Positions 8,193-15,204 of a stretch of 40,691 nt of DNA are shown here, piece by piece. Made by a program: the position numbers and the translations under genes. Within the stretch, counting starts at the first letter, position 1, and each line of letters starts with the position of its first letter. Under the pieces are notes generated by a model. It saw only the letters and a list, made by a program, of their open reading frames with translations, was not told where the DNA came from and did no database searches. Source of the DNA: CAJKWP01 sp050943075 (GTDB lineage: Bacteria > Bacillota > Clostridia > Christensenellales > UBA1242); NCBI GenBank assembly GCA_050943075.1, contig JBMNOM010000004.1, positions 1 through 40,691 on the forward strand, written 5' to 3'.

Positions 8193-9183
8193 TTTGTCCT
8201 CCTTTTAGTTCTTCCACAACAAGTTTAAGGGCTGATGTAATTGCAGCATAATTCATTCTTTGTGGCCCAAACACACCAACTGATGCAATTTGTTTGCCCT
8301 CCAATATAATTGGCGCTTTAACAAGTGCAAGCCCGGTTAAACTGTCGTCTTGTTTTTCAAGTTCAACATACATGTCTTCATCTTCAACAAGTGAAGAAGC
8401 AATTTTGTCCTCGTCTGACAAAAGTGCCAAGATTTTTTGCATGTCTTCTGGGTTTCCTGAAAGTGCCAAATCTTTGCTGTGCTCGTGACGAATGTTCAAA
8501 AGCGGTTTATGTGTTAAGGTTTTCAAGTTTTCAATCACGGAATCAAGAATTGATGAAAATGATTGAATTTGCATTTCAATGCCTTGTTTAATAAGTTCGA
8601 TGTTTTCAATTAAAAACCCAATGGTTTTTCCTGCAAACAACTTGCTTAAATATTTTGAGGCATCTTCACAAGCTTTTTTGTCTGCTGGAGCATCAATTGT
8701 GTTGTTTAAATAACCGTTGTTTGTTTGAATTAGCGCAAGCGCTTTTCTTTCAATCAGCGGCACAACTGTGATTCCCTCAACAATTAATTTGTCATAACCA
8801 TTCACCAAAACTGCTGTTGGATAATTTGTTGCACGAGATATGATTTTTGCAATTTCAGAAGCAATTTCGGAAAGTGATTGCGTTCTTTTGTTCAAAGATT
8901 GCTTGATGTCTTGCAACGAGCTTGGATTAACTGTTATGTTTTCCATTAAGAAATTAACATAATATTTATAACCTTCCGCTGTTGGAATTCTGCCACCTGA
9001 GGTGTGAAGTTGTTTTAAAAACCCCATTTCTTCAAGTGCATTAAGCTCATTACGAAGCGTTGCAGGGCTTAATTTGACAACTTGCTTTTTAAACACATTG
9101 CCACTTGTTATTGGGCAAGCGTCTTTAATATAGTCGTCAATTGCTGCGCACAATATGTCATGCTTTCTTTGACTAAGCTTCAT
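8173..9183 (-). CDS. hrcA: heat-inducible transcription repressor HrcA
   Basis: HrcA binds CIRCE operators and represses class I heat-shock genes. GroEL activity normally keeps it folded. The N-terminal winged helix (MKLSQRKHDILCAAIDDYI and LSPATLRNELNALEEMGFL) is followed by the GAF-like dimerisation region and the C-terminal IGVFGPQRM-type motif (ASVGVFGPQRMNYAAITSAL). I start it at the ATG at 9181-9183 (336 residues), five bases after AGGAG. A GTG two codons upstream would overlap the Shine-Dalgarno. It is first in its own operon, which gives autoregulation. Confidence 0.96.
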   Translation of the reverse strand: MKLSQRKHDILCAAIDDYIKDACPITSGNVFKKQVVKLSPATLRNELNALEEMGFLKQLHTSGGRIPTAEGYKYYVNFLMENITVNPSSLQDIKQSLNKRTQSLSEIASEIAKIISRATNYPTAVLVNGYDKLIVEGITVVPLIERKALALIQTNNGYLNNTIDAPADKKACEDASKYLSKLFAGKTIGFLIENIELIKQGIEMQIQSFSSILDSVIENLKTLTHKPLLNIRHEHSKDLALSGNPEDMQKILALLSDEDKIASSLVEDEDMYVELEKQDDSLTGLALVKAPIILEGKQIASVGVFGPQRMNYAAITSALKLVVEELKGGQNGKKES

Positions 9184-9205
9184 AATCACTCCTTTTGCTT
9201 TTTCG

Positions 9206-9232
9206 TTAGCACTCTCTTGTTAAGACTGCTAG
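9206..9232 (-). promoter_or_regulatory. CIRCE operator (HrcA binding site)
   Basis: The left arm TTAGCACTC matches the CIRCE consensus exactly. After a nine-base spacer the right arm GACTGCTAG matches the consensus GAGTGCTAA at seven of nine positions. It covers the expected transcription start of hrcA-grpE-dnaK-dnaJ. Confidence 0.9.
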
Positions 9233-9236
9233 CACT

Positions 9237-9265
9237 ATTATATGATTAGTGTTTTAATTTGTCAA
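9237..9265 (-). promoter_or_regulatory. consensus sigma-A promoter of the hrcA operon
   Basis: The minus strand carries TTGACA (9260-9265), a 17-base spacer and TATAAT (9237-9242), a perfect match to the vegetative consensus. The CIRCE element begins four bases downstream of the -10 box. Confidence 0.95.
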
Positions 9266-9690
9266 CAAAATTATGCAATTTTTTTGTTTTTATTTGCAAC
9301 AATTTGCTTTTACTTGCCTGCCTTCGCTTCCATTTGCACAATTTTGCTTTTATTTTCATCTGTTCTTGCTTTTAACACAACTTGCCTTTAATTTGAATTT
9401 AAAAAATTATATAAAACCTAAATTATTAATATAAAAAAATAAAAAGCAGTAATTTTAAGCAAAAAGTGAGAAAAAACAAAAAGACATATTGAAAACTTGT
9501 GTAAAACAACACAAAACAACAAGAAAAATAAATTTGCAACAAATTAAATTTTCACCTTAATGAAAAAGAATCCACAATTAACGACATTTTTCAACCCTAA
9601 AGTTTTAAAAGCGGCATAATTTGCAAAAAAATAAAGATTTGTCTTATTTTGAAATTTAAAATTGTGTGATATGCTAGCAATAGCAACGTA
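9266..9690. other. long A+T-rich intergenic region between hrcA and spo0A
   Basis: No open reading frame or RNA gene was recognised. The left part (about 9290-9395) repeats a TTGCTTTTA-like word at 9304, 9344, 9366 and, with one change, 9382. The right part must contain the spo0A promoter. A TTGAAA at 9649 and a TATGCT at 9670 are spaced only 15 bases apart and are not convincing. No clear sigma-H promoter or consensus 0A box was found. Confidence 0.4.
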
Positions 9691-9701
9691 CGGGAGGATG
9701 T

Positions 9702-10460
9702 ATGGAAAAAATTAAGCTTTATATAGCTGATAACAACCAAACTTACACAAAAGAATTAATTGAATATTTTGAAAACAAATTTGACATTGTTGGAACAAGC
9801 GGAGACGGACACCAAACACTTGCCTTTTTGAAAGCAAACAAAGTTGATGTTGTACTTTTGGAAATGGTCTTATCTGGAGTTGATGGCTTTGAGGTTTTGG
9901 AAGGAATTTCAAAAATGGAAAATAAACCAAAAGTGATTATTAACTCCAGCTTAACTCATGAAGGGTTCATTTCAAAAGCTTTGGCACAAGGGGCTCATTA
10001 TTTTATGATTAAACCTGTTGAAAAAGCCTTGCTTGAAAAACGCATTTTTGACATTATGTCAAGCTTGCAAGAAAAGCAAAGTGCGCCCCAACCAACAGCC
10101 AAAAACAAAAATAAATTTTTGGAAGAAAAAATTACAAACATTTTCATCACTGTTGGAATTCCTGCTCACATTAAAGGATATCAATATTTGCGTGAAGCAA
10201 TTAAAATGAGCATTGAATGTCCGGAGATAATTAACTCTATAACAAAGCGCCTTTACCCATCAATTGCAGAAAGGTTTGAAACAAGTGCAAGCAAAGTTGA
10301 GCGCGCAATTAGACACGCAATTGAGGTTGCTTGGAATAGAGGCAAAATTGAAAATATTAATTCCGTTTTTCAAATTAAAGTGTATGATTCAAATGAAAAA
10401 CCAACCAATGGAGAATTCATTGCACTTGTTGCCGACAAGATGATTATTGAAGGTTTTTAA
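9702..10460 (+). CDS. spo0A: sporulation master regulator Spo0A with Glu at the phosphorylation site
   Basis: Spo0A controls entry into sporulation. Residues 1-125 form a receiver domain. Residues 135-252 form the effector domain, which is highly conserved (VGIPAHIKGYQYLREAI, then SASKVERAIRHAIEVAWNRG). In the receiver, the segment that normally reads VLDxxMP reads LLEMVLS, so the phosphoacceptor Asp is Glu54 (codon GAA, 9861-9863). The acidic pair is Asp10-Asn11 instead of Asp-Asp, and the conserved Thr is Ser82. The switch Lys104 is kept. Known family behaviour suggests Asp-to-Glu can mimic phosphorylation. That this protein is phosphorelay-independent is inference. The start follows GGGAGG. 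It is transcribed alone between terminators. Confidence 0.95.
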   Translation: MEKIKLYIADNNQTYTKELIEYFENKFDIVGTSGDGHQTLAFLKANKVDVVLLEMVLSGVDGFEVLEGISKMENKPKVIINSSLTHEGFISKALAQGAHYFMIKPVEKALLEKRIFDIMSSLQEKQSAPQPTAKNKNKFLEEKITNIFITVGIPAHIKGYQYLREAIKMSIECPEIINSITKRLYPSIAERFETSASKVERAIRHAIEVAWNRGKIENINSVFQIKVYDSNEKPTNGEFIALVADKMIIEGF

Positions 10461-10557
10461 TTAAAAAAAATAATAAAAAAATTAATTGAATTTAATACAA
10501 AAATTAATATTATTTTAAATTTAAAATATATAAAAAAAATAATAATTAAAAATGCTT

Positions 10558-10591
10558 AAAAATGCAAAATTTAAGGCTTTGAGGCATTTTT
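10558..10591 (+). terminator. possible terminator downstream of spo0A
   Basis: AAAAATGC pairs with GCATTTTT across an 18-base loop, about 100 bases past the spo0A stop. The large loop makes it weaker than the next hairpin. Confidence 0.45.
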
Positions 10592-10634
10592 ACATTTAAT
10601 TAATTTTAATTTGAAATGATAAAATAATGATAAT

Positions 10635-10666
10635 AAAAAATGTGTTATTAATTTAACACATTTTTT
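10635..10666. terminator. bidirectional terminator between convergent spo0A and mreB-like gene
   Basis: A perfect 13-bp stem (AAAAAATGTGTTA with TAACACATTTTTT) encloses a six-base loop, flanked by A and T runs on both strands. It sits eight bases from the stop of the minus-strand mreB-like gene and serves both convergent units. Confidence 0.85.
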
Positions 10667-10673
10667 GTTTTTA

Positions 10674-11681
10674 TTAATTAATTTTATAACTGATTTGTTT
10701 TAAATATTGTTTGTTTTTAAGAACGCTTTCTAGCCCCAAAACACTTGAGGATTCTGCATCGTCACAAATTTTAATTGGCACAAAAAGTTTTTCTTTTAAA
10801 AACCTTTCAAGCCCAACTGTTTTTGCAACTTGGCCAGAAACAATAAGTCCATTAATCTTAATTTGCTTTAGCAATTCATCACTTGTTTGGTTAAGCAAAA
10901 ACACAATTTGTTGAACAATATTTTCAAAATACGGAAGCAATAATGCTTTAACTTCCTGAGCGTTAATAACAACTTTTTTAACTTCTTTTGAATGGCTATC
11001 AATGCCCAAAATTTCATAATTAGAATTGTCAAAAGCTGTTAAGTTTGCCAAGTTTTCTTTAAGTTTTTGGCTTTGAGAAAACGTTGTTTGCAAGGCATAT
11101 TTCTCCTTCAAAAACTCTTTTAATGCAAGTGTCATATTTCTGCCGCCAATGCTTGTGCAACTGCCTTCAAAAATTTCGTTCTTATTTGCAATTGCAACTT
11201 TGGTTGTTGAAGCGCCAATGTCAATCACGCCATAAATTTTGCTTTCGCTAATAGCGGGTTCATTAAACAACATAATTCCAAAAACTGATGGGACGTAATG
11301 CTTTGGCTTAATTCCAACTTCTTTAAAAAGTTTGTCGTAAAGTTGTTTATCTTCATAAGTAAAGCCAGTGTCCACAACAACAATTGCGCGTGGATGCAAG
11401 AAAAAATTTGAAACATCCACCTTTTTGAAAAGTGTTTTTAAAAGATGGGCAGCATAAGGAAAACTTTTGATTTTGCCTTGTGAAAGCGGAGAAAAAACTG
11501 TCACATTTTCGTCTTGAATTGACTCCAAAATTTGTGCATCTTGCCCAACTGCCAAAATTTTGTAGCTTTCTCCCACTTTTTTTGTTGCAACAAAAGAAGG
11601 CTCTTTTAAAACCAAACCTGCATTTTTTTTGTAGATTGTAATGTAGCCACCGCCAAGTTCAATAATTAAATTTGCGTCCAC
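10674..11681 (-). CDS. divergent MreB-like actin-family protein
   Basis: The 335-residue protein follows the MreB plan: N-terminal phosphate loop region (IIELGGGYITIYKKNAG, then LVLKEPSFVA), LAVGQDA, the VFSPLSQGKIKSF segment, a second phosphate loop (VIDIGASTTKVAI), SIGGRNMT, and a C-terminal adenosine region. Key motifs deviate. The first-loop Asp of MreB is Glu, and the adenosine motif GGGA reads SGQVA, so filament dynamics or ATP use may differ. Translation starts at GTG, with GAGG overlapping the end of the upstream htrA gene (seven-base gap). There is no mreC or mreD beside it. It could be a specialised MreB/Mbl paralogue, perhaps for sporulation. That role is conjecture. Confidence 0.75.
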   Translation of the reverse strand: MDANLIIELGGGYITIYKKNAGLVLKEPSFVATKKVGESYKILAVGQDAQILESIQDENVTVFSPLSQGKIKSFPYAAHLLKTLFKKVDVSNFFLHPRAIVVVDTGFTYEDKQLYDKLFKEVGIKPKHYVPSVFGIMLFNEPAISESKIYGVIDIGASTTKVAIANKNEIFEGSCTSIGGRNMTLALKEFLKEKYALQTTFSQSQKLKENLANLTAFDNSNYEILGIDSHSKEVKKVVINAQEVKALLLPYFENIVQQIVFLLNQTSDELLKQIKINGLIVSGQVAKTVGLERFLKEKLFVPIKICDDAESSSVLGLESVLKNKQYLKQISYKIN

Positions 11682-11688
11682 TTTATCC

Positions 11689-12747
11689 TCACATTAAATT
11701 TAAACTTAAATTAATTATATTTCCATCTCTTTTAACTTTTGCACTAATTGTGGATTCACTTTCACTGTTTAAAAGCGCATATATAAGGTCGTTTCTAACA
11801 TCAATGTCAAATGTTTTGTTTTGCGTTGTAATTTCAACAATTACATCACCTTCAAAAAGCACGTCGTAAACATAACTTGTTTCGCTAACAGAGTCAACAT
11901 ACATGCCTTTTTCATTAATAAGTGAAGATTGATATCTATCTGCTGCAGTGATGCCCAAACGCGCAATTGCGTAAGGCACACCAGTGTTATAACCAGCAAC
12001 AACTTTTTCAATTATTGCTGTAATTGGGTAAATTGGAACTGCAAAAAACAAACTGTTTGCACTGTCAATTCCAAGTGTGTTAAGCCCAATTAATTTGCCG
12101 TTTATGTCAAACAAAGCACCGCCGCTGTTTCCATGGTTAATTGGCGCTGTGTGTTGAATTAAATGTTCATACAATGAGCCATCTGTTGTGGTTGAAATGC
12201 GGTAATTTGTGCTTGCAATATAGCCCAAAGTGATTGTGTTTTGAAGTGACATATCAAGTGGTGTTCCAATTGCAATCACAGTTTCCAAAACTTGCAATCT
12301 TTCGCTGTTTGAAGCATAAATAAACCTGTCTTGCATTTTAACAAAAGGCAAATTTTCCCCTTCGCTTTTAATAATTGCAAGGTCAAGTGGTTCTGAATGC
12401 CAAAGCACTTCTGCGTTGTATGCTTGTTCAGAATTATTTTGATATATTTTAATAGTCAAAGAAGTTGTTGTTAAGGTGTTTTGAATAACATGATAGTTTG
12501 TTGCAATGTAGCCACCGCTGTAAATTCCAACTCCGCTGCCAAGCGAAATTTGGCTGCCAAGTGAATTTTCAATCACAACTGAAACAACTGCATTAACATT
12601 GTTTTTTGCAATTTGTCTTGCCCTTGCTTCTGTTTCTGTTGGACTTGTTCCATATTGAGCGCTACTTGTTGGAATTAAAGAACATCCACTTGCAAAAATT
12701 AAAGCAAAAACAAGCAAAATAAAAACTGAAAGTTTGTTTCTTTTCAA
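11689..12747 (-). CDS. HtrA/DegP-type trypsin-like serine protease, lipoprotein
   Basis: An extracytoplasmic quality-control protease. A Lys/Arg-rich start and hydrophobic segment end in FASGC, a lipobox, so the mature protein is probably lipid-anchored outside the membrane. The catalytic triad is visible as His in ATNYHVI, Asp in PLDLAII and Ser in GNSGGAL, followed by one PDZ-like domain from about residue 260. The start is taken at the TTG at 12745-12747 (352 residues), eight bases after GGAGG. The TTG further upstream overlaps that Shine-Dalgarno. It is co-transcribed with the MreB-like gene. A lipoprotein HtrA is less common than the transmembrane type. Confidence 0.9.
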   Translation of the reverse strand: MKRNKLSVFILLVFALIFASGCSLIPTSSAQYGTSPTETEARARQIAKNNVNAVVSVVIENSLGSQISLGSGVGIYSGGYIATNYHVIQNTLTTTSLTIKIYQNNSEQAYNAEVLWHSEPLDLAIIKSEGENLPFVKMQDRFIYASNSERLQVLETVIAIGTPLDMSLQNTITLGYIASTNYRISTTTDGSLYEHLIQHTAPINHGNSGGALFDINGKLIGLNTLGIDSANSLFFAVPIYPITAIIEKVVAGYNTGVPYAIARLGITAADRYQSSLINEKGMYVDSVSETSYVYDVLFEGDVIVEITTQNKTFDIDVRNDLIYALLNSESESTISAKVKRDGNIINLSLNLM

Positions 12748-12851
12748 AATTACTCCCTCCAATATCTTAAACTTAAAAATAAGTTGAATTTGTTAAATTA
12801 ATTGATAAACAAATATATTAAATTTTGTTTAATATATACATACTAGCACAA

Positions 12852-12895
12852 TTAAAAAAAAATTAAAAGCAATAAAAGTTTAATTTTATTGCTTT
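12852..12895 (-). terminator. Rho-independent terminator of the ferredoxin-Ppx operon
   Basis: On the minus strand AAAGCAATAAAA pairs with TTTTATTGCTTT around a six-base loop and is followed by a run of nine T. It lies about 30 bases after the stop of the Ppx/GppA-like gene. Confidence 0.8.
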
Positions 12896-12922
12896 AATGA
12901 TAAAAAAAGAAAAAACAAGTTA

Positions 12923-14440
12923 TTAAATAACTTGTAAATTTTTCTTAAACACTTTTTTAAATTCAGGTGCAATTTTGTTTGCAAGCAAAATTTCAAAGCT
13001 TGCGTCACCTTTAACAACAGTTTTCAAAATTACAGAATCGCCCAAAATGTCGCAGTTGATGTCTTCAACAACATTGTTTTGTGACTTATCAAGTGCGTGT
13101 GCAAGTTTGATAATCATTCCAATTTTTCTAACAGCATCAAGGTCTTCCTCATTAAGAATATCTTTGTATTTAATCCAGTCTGACAAGTTAAGTGCATCTG
13201 GGTTTTGACAAAGGCTTGCAAATGCAGCAAGCAAAATTTCTTTTTGAGCTGCGCTGTAAATTTTTGAGTTTAAAATAACGCTAAATGAAGATTCAATGTG
13301 CTTATCAAAGTTAATTCTCTTTCCACTTTCCGACATTGATGTTGCAATTTTTAATGGTTTAACATAATATCTTGGCAATTTGTGAAGCACTTTAACTTGC
13401 TTGAACAAAATTAATGTCAATTGATAAAAATGGTTAAGACTGTCTTGTCCGCCATCATAGAATGTTCTAATTGATTCCAAACTGTAATTAAGCATTTCGC
13501 TTAGTGGTTTATCGTTAACTTGTGGCACAACATAGTTGAAAATTATGCCATCTCTAATTGTTCCGTCTGATATTTTAACATCAGCAAAATTGTAAAACTC
13601 TTTAAGTGCTTTAACAATTGCAATTCCACTTGCAAGCATGTCTGCCCTTTCAGATGAAATGCCTTTCAAACGCATTGTTTTGTCTATGTCAAGCCCTGCA
13701 ACAAAGTCATACACATTGTTAACTGTTTCTGCAAGAACTTCATAATTGTTTTCAAGTTCAAGTGGGTATCTTAACGCTTTTCTTGCAAGTTTTCCAAGGT
13801 TTAAGAAGCTGTCGCCACTTCCAATGAAGCTCATTTCTTGTTCTGGTTTAATTTCTTCATATTCCACATTGTTTTTAATTTCTTCAAGCACAAAAGCTGT
13901 CATTGCTTTAAGTTTGCTTGCGTTGTCGCCTGCAAATGTTTCAAATTTTTCTGCCAAATTCAAAGCACCATAAGGAAGCACAAATGTTTTAAGCAAGTTT
14001 CTTCTGTTATAGTTAATAATTGTTGTTGTGCTGTAGTCAATGTTCATAACAATGCCTTTTGGCGCGTCCATTGTGTTCACAACACCAGAATAAATTGCCT
14101 TTGTGATTTCATCTTGGTTTAAAATGTTAAAATTGAAACCTGTGTTGTTGTAAATTTCTTCAAAAAAGCTTTTATCGTTTTTCGCTTGTTTAAAAATATC
14201 TGTGGCAATAGAATAAGATTTTGTCACCTTATTAATGTCACACACTTTTCTAAACATTCTTAAAATTTTTAAAGATTGAGAAACGCTTGAAATTGAAATT
14301 AAACCATCACGGGCAATTTCAAGGCCAAGTTTTAAGTTCTCAACAACTTCGTCATAAATTTTATAATATGGTCCTTCAACGTCAACCAAAAGCAACTTTA
14401 AGGACATTGAATCTAACTGAATAACAGCAACTTTTTCCAT
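12923..14440 (-). CDS. degenerate Ppx/GppA-family protein
   Basis: The 505-residue protein has the two-lobed ASKHA fold order of exopolyphosphatase/guanosine pentaphosphatase, followed by an HD-like helical region (about 320-450). The start is the ATG at 14438-14440, six bases after GGAG. The family's first phosphate loop (DIGSNS) reads IQLDSMSLKLLLV and the second (DIGGGST) reads VMNIDYSTTTI. Downstream landmarks such as LPYGALNLAEKF and the SERADMLASGIAI segment remain. Loss of both glycine-rich loops argues against normal polyphosphate or pppGpp hydrolysis, so a regulatory or binding role is possible. It is encoded after a small ferredoxin in one operon. Confidence 0.75.
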   Translation of the reverse strand: MEKVAVIQLDSMSLKLLLVDVEGPYYKIYDEVVENLKLGLEIARDGLISISSVSQSLKILRMFRKVCDINKVTKSYSIATDIFKQAKNDKSFFEEIYNNTGFNFNILNQDEITKAIYSGVVNTMDAPKGIVMNIDYSTTTIINYNRRNLLKTFVLPYGALNLAEKFETFAGDNASKLKAMTAFVLEEIKNNVEYEEIKPEQEMSFIGSGDSFLNLGKLARKALRYPLELENNYEVLAETVNNVYDFVAGLDIDKTMRLKGISSERADMLASGIAIVKALKEFYNFADVKISDGTIRDGIIFNYVVPQVNDKPLSEMLNYSLESIRTFYDGGQDSLNHFYQLTLILFKQVKVLHKLPRYYVKPLKIATSMSESGKRINFDKHIESSFSVILNSKIYSAAQKEILLAAFASLCQNPDALNLSDWIKYKDILNEEDLDAVRKIGMIIKLAHALDKSQNNVVEDINCDILGDSVILKTVVKGDASFEILLANKIAPEFKKVFKKNLQVI

Positions 14441-14457
14441 TATACACTCCAACTATT

Positions 14458-14628
14458 TTAGTCAAAAATTTTAATTGCAGAAACTGGACAAGCCATTTCA
14501 CAGGCTCCACATTGAATACAAATTTCCTTGTCAATTTGTGCAAAGCCGTTTTCATCAAAATTGATTGCTCCCACAGGGCAAACTGCCGCACATGCTCCGC
14601 AACCAATACAAAGAGATTTATCAACCAT
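14458..14628 (-). CDS. small 2[4Fe-4S] ferredoxin
   Basis: This 56-residue electron carrier has two cluster motifs, CIGCGACAAVCP and CIQCGACEMACP, the classic clostridial-type arrangement. The start is the ATG at 14626-14628, preceded by GGAG. The longer upstream frame lacks support. It is the first gene of the operon with the Ppx/GppA-like gene, 17 bases apart. Redox partner not identifiable from this window. Confidence 0.95.
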   Translation of the reverse strand: MVDKSLCIGCGACAAVCPVGAINFDENGFAQIDKEICIQCGACEMACPVSAIKIFD

Positions 14629-14657
14629 GTATTTCTCCAAAATAATATTTACAAGAT

Positions 14658-14686
14658 ATATTAACATATAAATTAAACTTTGTCTA
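14658..14686 (-). promoter_or_regulatory. sigma-A promoter of the ferredoxin operon with overlapping dyad
   Basis: The minus strand shows TAGACA (14681-14686), a 17-base spacer and TAATAT (14658-14663), about 30 bases before the ferredoxin ATG. An inverted repeat GTCTA-N7-TAGAC (14682-14698) overlaps the -35 box and could be an operator. Confidence 0.7.
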
Positions 14687-14739
14687 GAATAATTAGACTG
14701 TTTTTCATCAAAAACATTTTAAATAAGCAAAAAAAATGT

Positions 14740-14783
14740 GGGATTAAGTGTTAAAAGAAAGCATTTAAACACAAAACAATCCC
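14740..14783. other. nested inverted repeat in a 540-bp intergenic region
   Basis: GGGATT pairs with AATCCC and, inside it, GTGTT pairs with AACAC. T-runs follow on both strands. It lies between the divergent ferredoxin and surface-protein promoters. No gene upstream on the plus strand needs a terminator, so it might end a small RNA or act as a barrier. The rest of 14690-15140 is A-rich and shows no convincing gene. Confidence 0.4.
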
Positions 14784-15143
14784 TTTTTAAAAAAACAAAT
14801 TTTCAAAAGGCAAAACAATGGCAAAAAAATGTTTTTTTATGCTTTAAAATTCAAAGAAAAATGAGAGCAAAATTGTAAAATTAAACAAAAAAAACACCCT
14901 CAAAAACAACACAAAAACGCAGCTTAAATTGAACATAAAAACCAAAAAAAAGAGGGCAAAAAACTTTAAATTGCAAAAGAAAACTTCAAAATCACACAGG
15001 CAAAACAATGCTTGCGCGCACAAACTCTTCACCTTTTTTATTTGTTTTTTAAAATTGATTAATTGAATTTTTTTAAAATCTATACTTTGATTATAATTTA
15101 ATAATAATGTGTAAATAATTATTTATGTAATATATAAAAAAAG

Positions 15144-15172
15144 TTGATTTATTTGTTTAATTGTTATATACT
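15144..15172 (+). promoter_or_regulatory. sigma-A promoter of the large surface-protein gene
   Basis: TTGATT (15144-15149), a 17-base spacer and TATACT (15167-15172) lie about 30 bases before the ATG, which is preceded by AGGTGGAG. Confidence 0.8.
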
Positions 15173-15204
15173 TACAAAGTTAAATTTACATCAGGTGGAG
15201 ATAT

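Noticed and set aside
13838..14122. Antisense open frame inside the Ppx/GppA-like gene, Phe/Cys-rich
   Set aside because: It lies entirely within a real gene and has the composition typical of reverse-complement reading of A+T-rich coding sequence.
14844..15032. Phe/Leu-rich 62-codon minus-strand open frame in the intergenic region
   Set aside because: It is the translation of an A-rich stretch, with no Shine-Dalgarno and low-complexity composition. Not a gene.
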